From Ancylobacter pratisalsi (lineage in GTDB: Bacteria > Pseudomonadota > Alphaproteobacteria > Rhizobiales > Xanthobacteraceae): a stretch of DNA of 64,000 bases. The first letter of the stretch is position 1. Each line of letters begins with the position of its first letter. The translations under genes were made by a program, and so were the position numbers. Below are positions 26,688 to 39,547 of the stretch, piece after piece. The stretch covers positions 1,364,001-1,428,000 of the forward strand of contig NZ_CP048630.1 of the NCBI RefSeq assembly GCF_010669125.1, given 5' to 3'. Below the pieces are notes generated by a model, which made no database searches, was not told the origin of the DNA, and was given only the letters and a program-made list of their open reading frames with translations.

Positions 26688-26891
26688 ATGGCGCACGCTT
26701 CTTTCGCCATCGCCGCCCCGTCCCGGACGACGCTGGCTTCCGCTTCTTCCGCCGCCGCACGCAAGCCCGGCGTCTTCGCCCGCTTCATGCAGCGCGTCAT
26801 CGATGCCCAGACCCGGCATGTCGAGGCCGAAATGGCCCGCTACGCCACGCCCATGGCGGCCGCGTTGCGCGGTATCGAGCGGAACGGCTGA
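26688..26891 (+). CDS. Small protein of unknown function, 67 residues
   Basis: The frame begins at an ATG with a very strong ribosome binding site (GAAGGAG, 7 bases before it), which is the best evidence that it is real. The protein is Ala-rich at the N-terminus, then basic and helical (KPGVFARFMQRVIDAQTRHVEAEMARY). The arrangement is reminiscent of small Rhizobiales stress-type proteins such as DUF1127 relatives, but I cannot assign a family. It is convergent with prmA; a 7-base stem (CTGCGGC/GCCGCAG, 26898-26917) follows its stop. Confidence 0.65.
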   Translation: MAHASFAIAAPSRTTLASASSAAARKPGVFARFMQRVIDAQTRHVEAEMARYATPMAAALRGIERNG

Positions 26892-26964
26892 TCCCGGCTG
26901 CGGCCGATCCGCCGCAGCTCATCCGCCGCCCCTTACCGGCCCGTTGGCCACCGTCCGTCCGCGC

Positions 26965-27888
26965 TCAACGGCGCGGGCGGTCTGCGTTCCTGCTGAGCTC
27001 CAGCGTCGTCCACCCTTCGATGGTGCGGCGCCGGACCAGACGAAGACCCTGTGCGCGATAGGCGGCGAGTGCCGCGTTCGCGTGCGAGGGCAGCAGCCCT
27101 GAAAGAACCACCGTTCCCCCCGGCGCCAGCAGGCGCGCGAGCGGCTTGGCGATGCGCTTGAGCGGCGCCAGCAGGATGTTGGCGACGATCAGGTCGTAGG
27201 GCCCCATGTCGCCGAACGCGCCCGCGTCCAGCCCCGGCGCGTGCAGGAAACGAATTTCCGGCGCCGCCTTGTTGGCCCGCGCATTGGCCCGCGCGGTGGT
27301 TACCGCGACCTCATCGATATCGCTCGCCACCGTGGGGGTGTGAAACAGCCGCCCCGCCGCGATCGCCAGCACGCCGGTTCCGGTGCCGACATCGAGCGTT
27401 CGCGCCGGGCGGCGCTTCTTGCCATACGCCGCGATGGCCGCGAGGCAGCCCTTGGTGGTGCCGTGATGGCCGGTGCCGAAGGCCAGCGCGGCCTCGATCT
27501 CGATGCCGATCTGGTGCGGCCCGACAATCCCGCGATCATGGAACCCGTGGACGACGAAACGTCCCACGGCGACCGGGGCCAGCCCTTCCAGCGATGCGCT
27601 CACCCAGTCCTTCTTGTCGAGGGTGGAAAACACCGCCGCCGCCGCGTGGTCGGGCGAGACCAGCGCCACCAGTTCACGGATCGCGTCCTCGTCCGGTTCC
27701 TCGCCGAAATAGGCCTCCACGGCCCAGGGCGAATCCTCCGCCGTCACGGCGATCTCGAAGGCCGAGGTCGCGACTTCCGCCGGATCGAAGCTCTCGGCGA
27801 TGATGTCGGCGATGGAGCGGGCCTCGCGCTCGGGGGCATCGACCCGCATCACATGGGTCGCGCCATTGGGCGGCAGTCCTTCGAGCAT
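26965..27888 (-). CDS. prmA: Ribosomal protein L11 methyltransferase
   Basis: 307 residues. The SAM-binding motif LDVGTGTGVLAIAA, the preceding AFGTGHHGTTKGCL and the LIVANILLAPL catalytic-loop motif identify PrmA, which trimethylates L11. An N-terminal substrate-recognition domain precedes these. It lies 82 bases downstream of uvrD on the same strand and may be cotranscribed. Confidence 0.95.
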   Translation of the reverse strand: MLEGLPPNGATHVMRVDAPEREARSIADIIAESFDPAEVATSAFEIAVTAEDSPWAVEAYFGEEPDEDAIRELVALVSPDHAAAAVFSTLDKKDWVSASLEGLAPVAVGRFVVHGFHDRGIVGPHQIGIEIEAALAFGTGHHGTTKGCLAAIAAYGKKRRPARTLDVGTGTGVLAIAAGRLFHTPTVASDIDEVAVTTARANARANKAAPEIRFLHAPGLDAGAFGDMGPYDLIVANILLAPLKRIAKPLARLLAPGGTVVLSGLLPSHANAALAAYRAQGLRLVRRRTIEGWTTLELSRNADRPRR

Positions 27889-27970
27889 GACGGTCCTCGC
27901 TACGCGTGGGAAACGCGCGCTGCTTAAGCGAGGTGGCGACGGAACGCCAGCGCTCGCTGCGGCGCGCGCC

Positions 27971-30511
27971 TCACACCGCCGCGACGAAGCTGTCCACCAG
28001 CTTCTTTTCGCCGGCCTTGTCGAACTGGACGGTGAGCTTGTTGCCCTCCACCCCGGTCACGTCGCCATAGCCGAACTTCTGGTGGAACACCCGGTCGCCG
28101 CGCTTGAAGCTGGAGGCCGATCCGCTGGAGCGGGCGACCAGTTCGCCCTCGATCACGCGGCCGCGCGCCGCGGCCGTTGCCGCATAACGCGAGGGCCGGC
28201 TGTCGGAAAAGCCGGAGCCCGCGCCACCGGCACGCCCCCCTCCCGAATAGCCGCCCCCGGAAGGACCCGACCCGCGCTCGTCCGCGCGCGCGGCGTTCTG
28301 CGCGCGCTGCCAGCCGGGCGTGGAATAGGAGGAGCCGAAGGTCTGCGCCTCGTCGAAGCGGCTCGGGCCATAGCCATAGCGCCCGCTCTGGCCCCCGCCC
28401 CAGCCGGAACCGCCGCGCGATTCCGTTACCTCGACGTCGCTCTCCGACAATTCGTCGAGGAAGCGGCTTGGCACGCTGGACTGCCACAGCCCGTGGATGC
28501 GCCGGTTGGAGGCGAAAAACACCTTGGCCCGGCGCCGCGCGCGGGTGATGCCGACATAGGCGAGACGGCGCTCCTCCTCCAGCCCGGCGCGTCCCTGCTC
28601 GTCGAGCGCGCGCTGGTTGGGGAACACGCCCTCCTCCCATCCGGGCAGGAACACGGTTTCGAACTCCAGCCCCTTGGCCGAATGCAGCGTCATGATGTTG
28701 ACGGCATCCTGGCCGGCGGCGCCCTCGGTGTCCATCACCAGCGAGATGTGTTCGAGGAACCCGATCAGGTTCTCGAACGGCTCCATGGCGCGCACCAGCT
28801 CCTTCAGGTTGTCCAGCCGGCCGGTGGCCTCCGCCGAACGGTCCTTCTGCCACATCTCGGTGTAGCCGCTCTCGTCCAGCACGATCTCGGCCAGCTCGTG
28901 CTGGGGCATGGACGTCATCTGCCCGCGCCAGCGGTCGAACGAGCCCACGAGATCGCGGAGCGTAAGCCGCACCTTGGGCTTCAGCGCTTCAGAGCCGACA
29001 AGCTGGCGCGCGGCCTCCACCAGCGGCACGCCGGCCGCGCGGGCATGGTCGTGGATCTGGCGCAGCGCCGCGTCGCCGAGCCCGCGCTTGGGCACGTTGA
29101 CGATCCGCTCGAAGGCGAGGTCATCGGTGGGGGACGCGATCACCCGCAGATAGGCCAACGCATCGCGGATTTCCGCCCGCTCATAGAAGCGCGGCCCGCC
29201 CACGACCCGGTAATTGAGGCCGAGCGTGACGAAGCGTTCCTCGAACTCGCGCATCTGGAACGAGGCCCGCACCAGAATCGCCATTTGCGACAGCGTGCTG
29301 CCCTGGCGCTGGATCTGCTCGATTTCCTCGCCGATGGCCCGGGCTTCCTCCTGGCTGTCCCAGGCGCCCGTCACCGTGACCTTTTCGCCGGTCTCGCCCT
29401 CGGAGAACAGCGTCTTGCCGAGCCGGCCCTCATTATGGGCGATCAGGTGCGCGGCGGCGCCGAGGATATGGCCGGTGGAGCGGTAGTTGCGCTCCAGCCG
29501 CACCACCGTGGCGCCGGGAAAATCGCTCTCGAAGCGCAGGATGTTGTCCACCTCCGCGCCGCGCCAGCCATAGATCGACTGGTCGTCATCACCCACGCAG
29601 CACACATTGTGCGAGCCCTGCGCCAGCAGGCGCAGCCACAGATACTGGGCGACGTTGGTGTCCTGATACTCGTCGACGAGGATGTAACGGAAGCGCCGGT
29701 GATAGTCGGCCAGTACGTCCGCGTTCTCCCGCAGCAGCCGGATGCTCTCCAGCAGCAGATCGCCGAAATCGACCGCGTTGAGCGCCTTCAGCCGCGCCTG
29801 ATAGTCGGTGTAGAGCTTCTGGCCGCGTCCATTGGCGAAGGATGCGCCCTCGCCCGCCGGCACCTGCGAGGGCGAAAGCCCGCGGTTTTTCCAGCCGTCG
29901 ATGGTGTTGGCCAGCAGGCGCGCGGGCCAGCGCTTCTCGTCGATTCCCTCGGCCTGCAGCAGCTGCTTCAGCAGCCGGATCTGGTCGTCGGTGTCGAGAA
30001 TGGTGAAGCCGCTTCTCAGCCCCACCAGCTCGGCATGCTTGCGCAGCATGCGCACGCCGATGGAATGGAAGGTGCCGAGCCACGGCATCCCCTCCACCTG
30101 CTCGCCCACCATCGCGCCGATGCGCTCCTTCATCTCGCGCGCGGCCTTGTTGGTAAAGGTCACGGCGAGGATCTGCGAGGGCCAGGCCCGTCCCAGCGAG
30201 AGGATATGGGCGATGCGCGTGGTCAGCACGCGGGTCTTGCCGGTGCCCGCGCCGGCAAGCACCAGCACCGGGCCTTCGGTCGCTTCCACCGCCGCGCGCT
30301 GCTCGGGGTTCAGCCCGTCGAGATAAACCCCACCGGCGGCAGCCGGGCCACCGGGATTGGCCAGCGCGGCGGCGCGCGCGGCAATGCCGCCCGCACGCGG
30401 CCGAGGCGCGGAGGTCTCGGACGGCAGGTCGAAAGGAATGTCGAAGTCGTCGCCGCCCGAAGGGTCACGCGGCTCGTTGCGTGGATTGGCCAAGGGCCCG
30501 CTCGCTGTCAT
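27971..30511 (-). CDS. uvrD: UvrD/PcrA-type ATP-dependent DNA helicase
   Basis: 846 residues, superfamily 1A. Walker A GAGTGKTRVLTTRI (about 88-101), motif II VDEYQDTN, motif III QSIYGWRGAEV and the C-terminal helicase motifs (LHSAKGLEFETVFLPG, RRLAYVGITRARR) are intact. It unwinds DNA 3' to 5' in nucleotide excision and mismatch repair. The N-terminal 60 residues are a disordered extension. A Gly/Ser/Tyr-rich linker (about 705-790) precedes a small Tudor-like end (GDRVFHQKFGYGDVTGVEGNKL), the module that contacts RNA polymerase in PcrA/UvrD. Confidence 0.95.
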   Translation of the reverse strand: MTASGPLANPRNEPRDPSGGDDFDIPFDLPSETSAPRPRAGGIAARAAALANPGGPAAAGGVYLDGLNPEQRAAVEATEGPVLVLAGAGTGKTRVLTTRIAHILSLGRAWPSQILAVTFTNKAAREMKERIGAMVGEQVEGMPWLGTFHSIGVRMLRKHAELVGLRSGFTILDTDDQIRLLKQLLQAEGIDEKRWPARLLANTIDGWKNRGLSPSQVPAGEGASFANGRGQKLYTDYQARLKALNAVDFGDLLLESIRLLRENADVLADYHRRFRYILVDEYQDTNVAQYLWLRLLAQGSHNVCCVGDDDQSIYGWRGAEVDNILRFESDFPGATVVRLERNYRSTGHILGAAAHLIAHNEGRLGKTLFSEGETGEKVTVTGAWDSQEEARAIGEEIEQIQRQGSTLSQMAILVRASFQMREFEERFVTLGLNYRVVGGPRFYERAEIRDALAYLRVIASPTDDLAFERIVNVPKRGLGDAALRQIHDHARAAGVPLVEAARQLVGSEALKPKVRLTLRDLVGSFDRWRGQMTSMPQHELAEIVLDESGYTEMWQKDRSAEATGRLDNLKELVRAMEPFENLIGFLEHISLVMDTEGAAGQDAVNIMTLHSAKGLEFETVFLPGWEEGVFPNQRALDEQGRAGLEEERRLAYVGITRARRRAKVFFASNRRIHGLWQSSVPSRFLDELSESDVEVTESRGGSGWGGGQSGRYGYGPSRFDEAQTFGSSYSTPGWQRAQNAARADERGSGPSGGGYSGGGRAGGAGSGFSDSRPSRYAATAAARGRVIEGELVARSSGSASSFKRGDRVFHQKFGYGDVTGVEGNKLTVQFDKAGEKKLVDSFVAAV

Positions 30512-30571
30512 GCACGTGATTCTTAAGCGAACAAAATGGCACCGGCATGCCCGTTTGGCGAGGGCGGAGGG

Positions 30572-31408
30572 TTAATTGCCCCGCCCCGCCCGCTCGCGCA
30601 CCGTGTTTACCGCCGATCCGGGCGCCGGCATGGCGCCGAACCAGCGCTTGTGAATGGCGGAAAGCGTGCCGTCCTGCTTGATCTGCGACAGCGCGGCATC
30701 GAGCGGTTCGGTGAGCGGCGAGCCTCGCGGGAGCGTCAGGGTATAGCGCTCATAGGTGGACTGGCGCTGCACCACCGCGAGCTCGGGCGCATCGAGCAGC
30801 CGGTACATCAGCGCCGGCATGTCGCCGAAATAGGCGTCGATCTTGCCCTCATGGAGCCACTGCACCGCCTGATCGAGCCCTCGGGCGGGCACGATCTGGC
30901 TGAAGCCGTAGCGCGCGCTATGGGTGACCAGCCATTTCTCATTCGTCGATCCGGCCTCCGCGCTCACCGTCCTGCCGATGAGATCCGCCAGCGTGCGGAT
31001 ATGGGAGGACGTGAGCACGACCATGCCCTGGGACGTGTCGTAATAGGTCTGGGTGGTATCGAACCGCTTTTCCCTCTCCGGCGTCAGCGAGATCGAGCAC
31101 ATCGCGACATCGATCTGGCCGTCCTCGAGAGCGGGAAACAGGTCGCGGAACGCCATCGGCACGAATTCGACCGACCGCCCCATCCGGTCGGCGGCAGCCT
31201 TGATCATGTCCACCTCGAAGCCGACGAGCGTGCCGGCCTGGTCATGGAATTCCCACGGCTTGTTGTCGGGAAAGGTGCCGACCCGCAGCTTGCCAGCCGT
31301 CGCCGGCGCGGACCCGGCCGGCTGCGCGAGCGCCGGCAGCAGCGGCACGCCGGCCCCGATCAGAATCCACACTCCCACCAACAGGAGCAGGCGTAGTGTC
31401 GCGATCAC
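30572..31408 (-). CDS. Periplasmic amino-acid-type ABC transporter substrate-binding protein
   Basis: 278 residues. A signal peptide (about 1-30) precedes a type II periplasmic-binding fold: KLRVGTFPDNKPWEFHD, VGFEVDMIKAAADRMG, DVAMCSISLTPEREKRFDTTQTYYD and the RTVSAEAGSTNEK hinge region, as in GlnH/HisJ-type proteins. No permease or ATPase gene is adjacent, so it may serve a remote transporter or act as a sensor. The GTG at 31408 is preferred because GGGAGA lies just before it; an upstream GTG at 31420 has no such site. Confidence 0.88.
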   Translation of the reverse strand: MIATLRLLLLVGVWILIGAGVPLLPALAQPAGSAPATAGKLRVGTFPDNKPWEFHDQAGTLVGFEVDMIKAAADRMGRSVEFVPMAFRDLFPALEDGQIDVAMCSISLTPEREKRFDTTQTYYDTSQGMVVLTSSHIRTLADLIGRTVSAEAGSTNEKWLVTHSARYGFSQIVPARGLDQAVQWLHEGKIDAYFGDMPALMYRLLDAPELAVVQRQSTYERYTLTLPRGSPLTEPLDAALSQIKQDGTLSAIHKRWFGAMPAPGSAVNTVRERAGRGN

Positions 31409-31499
31409 GGTGTCTCCCACGCGTCAGGGTGATTGACGGCATGTCCGTTGAACCCGATGCTGATCTCATCGCACAGTCAGCCCGGCCGGTCACCCTCCA

Positions 31500-32129
31500 A
31501 TGTCCCATGGTCTCTATCTTATGACCGCCCTCGCGGGCGCTCTTTACGTGCTGGCCCCCGGGCCGGCCTTCCTCGCGCTGTTCTCGCTCGCGGCCACGCG
31601 CGGGCGCGGTGCCGGTGCCCGATTCGTTGGCGGGCATCTGGTGGGCGACGTGTTCTGGACCGCCCTGGCCTTCGCCGCCATCATCGGCGTCAATCAGCTG
31701 GGTCCGCTTTTGTTCGACCTGCTGGGCATCGCCTGCGGGCTTTATCTGTGCTGGCTGGGAGTCAAGGCGGTGATGTCGCGCGGCGACGCACTGCCGCCGG
31801 TCGGTGCCAGCCGGCCGCTGATGACCGGCATCATGTTCGGGCTGACCAACCCGAAGGCCTACCCGGTCTCCGTCGCCATGTTCACCGCGCTGACCGCGCA
31901 TTACGCCAGCGGCCTGTCATGGCAGGCGGCGCCGCAGCTTCTGGCGTCGGCGCTGGCCGGCTTCATCCTGGCGGACATCCTGCTCGTCTGGGCGGCGGGG
32001 CTGTCCCCGGTACGGCGCTTCTTCCTGCGCCACGGCACCGCCATTACCCGAGTGGTGGGGTTGATGTTCATCGCATTCGGCGCCAAATCGCTCATCGATG
32101 CCGGTCGTGGCATCGCCGCGCGTTCCTGA
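31500..32129 (+). CDS. LysE family translocator
   Basis: 209 residues with about six membrane helices. The N-terminal APGPAFLALFSLAATRGRGAGARFVGGHLVGD motif and the later MTGIMFGLTNPKAY motif are typical of LysE/RhtB exporters of amino acids or similar small molecules. The substrate is not predictable. It ends 21 bases before aminopeptidase P and is probably in one transcript with it, which would pair peptide breakdown with export. Confidence 0.9.
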   Translation: MSHGLYLMTALAGALYVLAPGPAFLALFSLAATRGRGAGARFVGGHLVGDVFWTALAFAAIIGVNQLGPLLFDLLGIACGLYLCWLGVKAVMSRGDALPPVGASRPLMTGIMFGLTNPKAYPVSVAMFTALTAHYASGLSWQAAPQLLASALAGFILADILLVWAAGLSPVRRFFLRHGTAITRVVGLMFIAFGAKSLIDAGRGIAARS

Positions 32130-32150
32130 CGCCGAAACGGACCTACATGC

Positions 32151-33983
32151 ATGTTTGAAGCCCGGTTCCAGACCTTCGCCGATTCGGCCGCCCCCTCGCT
32201 CGGCACCGCCCGGCTCAAGCTGCTGCGCGCGGAACTGGAGCGGCGCGGGCTGGACGGCCTCATCGTTCCGCGCGCCGACGCGCACCAGAACGAATATGTC
32301 CCGCCCTGCGACGAGCGCCTGGCCTGGCTCACCGGTTTCACCGGCTCGGCCGGCGTGGCGCTGGTGCTGCGCGAGGAGGCGGCCATCGTCGTCGACGGGC
32401 GCTATACGCTGCAGGCCGCGAACCAGGTCGACACCCAGTCCTTCGACGTGGTTCCCCTCGCCGAAACCAGCCCGGAGCGCTGGCTGGAGACGCACCTGCC
32501 GGCCGGCGCGCGCTTCGGCTACGATCCCTGGCTGGTGACGGCGAGCGGGCTTTCGAAGCTGCAGAAGGCGGCCACGGCGGTTGACGCCGTGCTGGTGGCG
32601 GTCGACAGCAACCCGATCGACGCCGTGTGGGAGGATCGCCCGCCCGTTCCCACCGGCCCGGTCGAGCTGCGCGATCCCGCCCTCGCCGGCGAGAGCACCG
32701 AGGACAAGCTCGCCCGCATCCGTGCCGCGCTGGCCGAGCAGAGGCTCGACGCGCTCGTGCTCTCCGACCCCCACGCGGTGGCCTGGACCTTCAACATCCG
32801 CGGCAGCGACGTCGCCTTCACGCCATTGCCGCTGTCCTGGGCCATCATTCCGCGCGAGGGGCAGGCGAGCCTGTTCATCGACGGGTGCAAGCTGTCCAAT
32901 GCCACGCGCCACGCCCTCGCCCATCATGCCGAGATCCTCGAACCGGTGCTTCTCGACCGCGCCATCGATCTGGCGGCGTCCGGCGGGGCCGTGGTGCGGC
33001 TCGATCAGGCGACCGCCCCGGCGCTGTTCGCCGCGCGCATCGAGGCCGCCGGCGGCAAGGTTTCGAACGGCCCCAGCCCGATCGCGCTGATGCAGGCGGC
33101 GAAGAACGAGGCCGAACTGTCGGGCATGCGCGCGGCGCATCTGCGCGACGGCGCCGCGCTCGCCCGCTTTCTCGCCTGGTTCGATGCCGAGGCTTACAAG
33201 GGCGGCCTCACCGAGATCGACGCGGTGGCGGCGCTGGAAACCTTCCGCCGCGACACCGGGGCGCTCAAGGACGTGTCCTTCCCCACCATCGCCGGGGCCG
33301 GCCCCAATGGCGCGATCGTGCACTACCGCGTCAGCGAGGCCACCAACCGCCCGATCCGTGCCGGCGAACTGTTCCTCATCGATTCCGGCGCCCAGTATGA
33401 GGACGGCACCACCGACGTCACCCGCACCCTCATCGTTGGCGAGCCCAGCGCGGAAATGCGCGACCGCTTCACCCGCGTGCTGAAGGGCCACATCGCCATT
33501 GCCCGCGCCGTGTTTCCCGCCGGCACGTCCGGGGCGCAACTCGACCCCCTCGCCCGGCAGTTTCTGTGGGCGGCCGGCCTCGACTTCGACCACGGCACCG
33601 GCCATGGCGTGGGCGCCTATCTCTCGGTCCATGAGGGTCCGGCGCGGATTTCCAAGCTCGGCACGGTGCCGCTGGCGCGCGGCATGGTGCTCTCCAACGA
33701 GCCCGGCTACTACAAGACCGGCGCGTTCGGCATCCGGCTGGAGAACCTCCTGATCGTCGCCGAGCCCCCGGCGATCGAGGGCGCGGAGAAGCCCCTGCTG
33801 GGATTCGAGACACTGACGCTGGCCCCGTTCGACCGCCGCGTCATCGACCTCGCCCTGCTCACCCCCGACGAGATCTCCTGGCTCGACGCCTATCACGCGC
33901 GGGTGCGGGCCGAGATCGGCCCGCTGGTCGACGGCCCGACCCGCGCCTGGCTGGAGGCGGCAACCGCCCCGCTCGCCGGCTGA
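32151..33983 (+). CDS. Xaa-Pro aminopeptidase (aminopeptidase P family)
   Basis: 610 residues, the three-domain form with two creatinase N-terminal domains and a C-terminal M24 metallopeptidase domain. Metal-site residues are visible in LFLIDSGAQYEDGTTDVTRTL, GTGHGVGAYLSVHEGP and NEPGYYKTGAFGIRLENL. It removes N-terminal residues that precede proline. This long form resembles the eukaryotic and Rhizobiales type rather than E. coli PepP (about 440 residues). It follows the LysE gene closely. Confidence 0.94.
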   Translation: MFEARFQTFADSAAPSLGTARLKLLRAELERRGLDGLIVPRADAHQNEYVPPCDERLAWLTGFTGSAGVALVLREEAAIVVDGRYTLQAANQVDTQSFDVVPLAETSPERWLETHLPAGARFGYDPWLVTASGLSKLQKAATAVDAVLVAVDSNPIDAVWEDRPPVPTGPVELRDPALAGESTEDKLARIRAALAEQRLDALVLSDPHAVAWTFNIRGSDVAFTPLPLSWAIIPREGQASLFIDGCKLSNATRHALAHHAEILEPVLLDRAIDLAASGGAVVRLDQATAPALFAARIEAAGGKVSNGPSPIALMQAAKNEAELSGMRAAHLRDGAALARFLAWFDAEAYKGGLTEIDAVAALETFRRDTGALKDVSFPTIAGAGPNGAIVHYRVSEATNRPIRAGELFLIDSGAQYEDGTTDVTRTLIVGEPSAEMRDRFTRVLKGHIAIARAVFPAGTSGAQLDPLARQFLWAAGLDFDHGTGHGVGAYLSVHEGPARISKLGTVPLARGMVLSNEPGYYKTGAFGIRLENLLIVAEPPAIEGAEKPLLGFETLTLAPFDRRVIDLALLTPDEISWLDAYHARVRAEIGPLVDGPTRAWLEAATAPLAG

Positions 33984-34019
33984 GCCGACGGCCCCATCGG
34001 TGTTAATATACGCACCGAC

Positions 34020-34044
34020 GGAACGATTATTCCGGCGTCGCGTT
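34020..34044 (+). promoter_or_regulatory. EcfG-type (general stress response) promoter of the DUF3309 gene
   Basis: GGAAC (34020-34024) and CGTT (34041-34044) are separated by exactly 16 bases. This is the consensus recognised by the alphaproteobacterial general stress sigma factor EcfG. It stands 41 bases before the DUF3309 start codon, with a GGAG ribosome binding site in between, so position and orientation are right. Confidence 0.7.
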
Positions 34045-34084
34045 ACCATCCCGACCAATGTATCGGGGCAGACGGAGACGCCGG

Positions 34085-34237
34085 ATGACCACTATTCTTC
34101 TTGTGATTCTTATTCTTATCCTCATCGGCGCCTTGCCGAACTGGGGTTACAGTCGCAGCTGGGGCTACGGCCCGAGCGGCATCGTGACGATTTTGCTTGT
34201 CGTGCTCGTCATCATGATGCTGACCGGCCGGCTCTGA
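34085..34237 (+). CDS. DUF3309 family tiny membrane protein
   Basis: 50 residues: MTTILLVILILILIGALPNW, then a Tyr/Gly/Ser/Arg-rich middle (GYSRSWGYGPSG), then a second hydrophobic helix (IVTILLVVLVIMMLTG). This is the DUF3309 pattern of two short membrane segments around a 'NWGYSxxWGYGPSG' turn. A GGAG ribosome binding site precedes the ATG. An EcfG-type promoter upstream and an intrinsic terminator downstream make it a compact single-gene unit, probably stress-induced. The biochemical role is unknown. Confidence 0.9.
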   Translation: MTTILLVILILILIGALPNWGYSRSWGYGPSGIVTILLVVLVIMMLTGRL

Positions 34238-34284
34238 CCAAGCCGCCGACAGTATTCGCCGACCGGGTCTGACCAGCCCGGATT

Positions 34285-34325
34285 AAAAAAAGGGCCGTCG
34301 CATCTCCCCCGCGGCGGCCCTTTTC
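34285..34325. terminator. Bidirectional intrinsic terminator between DUF3309 and ligA
   Basis: The stem GGGCCGTCGC (34292-34301) pairs with GCGGCGGCCC (34311-34320), one pair being G-T, and is flanked by a run of A on the left and TTTT on the right. This gives a T tract in both directions. It sits between the convergent DUF3309 (plus) and ligA (minus) genes. Confidence 0.85.
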
Positions 34326-34430
34326 ATGTCTGCGCGGGCCTGGCGTGCCCGAACTGGCCCTGGGCCCCGCGTCGGGCGCGCAGTCTTACAAAACCGCCCG
34401 GCGGCAAGGCCCTTCCCCAGCCGGTCCGCC

Positions 34431-38296
<3,866 letters not shown>

Positions 38297-38390
38297 GCGT
38301 GACGCTCCACAACGAATCCGCAGGGTACGGCGAGCGCGCCCTTTCTAGCAGGTTGGAGGCGCGCGCGCACCGGTGTTCTTCTTCTGTTCG

Positions 38391-38412
38391 AAAAAAGCGC
38401 GCTGAGGCGCGC
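38391..38412 (-). terminator. Intrinsic terminator after bamD
   Basis: Read on the minus strand, GCGCGC (38412-38407) and GCGCGC (38402-38397) pair around a CTCA loop and are followed by TTTTTT (38396-38391). It lies 10 bases past the bamD stop codon. It separates bamD from the recN-ligA unit. Confidence 0.85.
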
Positions 38413-38421
38413 CTGCACCGC

Positions 38422-39324
38422 TCAGCCGAGGCCAATGCCCTTGAACGCCTTGGCAATCCACGACTTCTCGTTGAGCTTCGGGTCGACGCCACGGGACTGG
38501 ACCAGCTTGTAGGCGTCCTTGTACCAGGAACTCTCCGGGAAATTGTAGCCCAGGACGGCCGCCGAGGTCTGCGCCTCGCTGATCACACCAAGCGCCATAT
38601 AGGCCTCGGTCAGCCGGTACAGCGCCTCCTCGACATGGCGCGTGGTCTGATAGCGCGTCACCACGACCTTGAAGCGGTTGATGGCGCCGGCGTAATTGCG
38701 CTGCTCAAGATAGTAGCGCCCGACCATCATCTCCTTGCCGGCGATCTGGTCGCGGGCAATCTCAAGTTTCTTCTTCGCGCTGACGGCATATTCGGAATCG
38801 GGGTACTTGCGCACCACGTCCTCCAGCGCGTCGATGGCCCGCTGCGTACGGGTCTGGTCGCGGGAGATATCCGGGATCTGGTCGTAATAGGACGACGCCA
38901 TCAGGAACTGCGCATAGGCGGCATCGGCCGAGCCGGGATGCAGAGCCAGATAGCGCCGCGAAGCCGCGATGCACTCGTCGTAATTTCCCAGAGAGTAGTT
39001 GATGTAGGCGATCATGAGGATCGATTTGCGCGCCAGCTCCGAATAGGGGTGCTGCCGGTCGACATCCTCGAAGCGACGCATCGCCTCGGCGTAGTCTTGC
39101 TTCTCCATGAGGGTCAGGCCCTCATTGTAGCGCTGCTCGGCCGGGACGTCCGGGTAGATCTTTTCTTCCTTGTCGGTGTCGAACATGCCCGCGCAACCGC
39201 TGAGGCTGGCGCCGACGACAACCAGCCCGACAAGACGCAGTGCGAGGATGCCGGCGACACGCGCGCGCCGAGCCCGGTCCCGAGCGGCGGTGTTCGCGGG
39301 ACGGGAGGAGGAGAGAAGACGCAT
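38422..39324 (-). CDS. bamD: Outer membrane protein assembly factor BamD (lipoprotein)
   Basis: 300 residues. The N-terminal hydrophobic stretch ends in the lipobox LSGC (cysteine near residue 44), so it is a lipoprotein. Tetratricopeptide repeats follow (YNEGLTLMEKQDYAEAMRRFEDVDRQHPYS, NYSLGNYDECIAASRRYLALHP, and others), as in BamD, the essential partner of BamA in inserting outer membrane proteins. The start is the ATG at 39324; a GTG one codon earlier is possible. The 40-residue stretch before the lipobox is longer than typical signal peptides and includes a basic segment, so the true start could be further in. Confidence 0.94.
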   Translation of the reverse strand: MRLLSSSRPANTAARDRARRARVAGILALRLVGLVVVGASLSGCAGMFDTDKEEKIYPDVPAEQRYNEGLTLMEKQDYAEAMRRFEDVDRQHPYSELARKSILMIAYINYSLGNYDECIAASRRYLALHPGSADAAYAQFLMASSYYDQIPDISRDQTRTQRAIDALEDVVRKYPDSEYAVSAKKKLEIARDQIAGKEMMVGRYYLEQRNYAGAINRFKVVVTRYQTTRHVEEALYRLTEAYMALGVISEAQTSAAVLGYNFPESSWYKDAYKLVQSRGVDPKLNEKSWIAKAFKGIGLG

Positions 39325-39547
39325 CACAGATGTCGATCCCGATCTTGTCGATGTCGCCCGGCCGGCGCACCACTAGGCGCTACTGCCGCTTTCCGACCGC
39401 ATTATGGCGGCGCATAGGCTGAGCGCTACGTCAGAGCACGTTCAAACACATCACCGGCGCGGAGCCCGGCTTTGCCTGCCCTATATGGGGCAATGCCACG
39501 CTGCCGCGCAACCCGCGCCAAGGAGGCCTGAATAATCTGGAAAAGGC

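Noticed and set aside
31917..34058. A 713-codon minus-strand frame opposite aminopeptidase P
   Set aside because: Antisense shadow of a gene with intact metal-site motifs.
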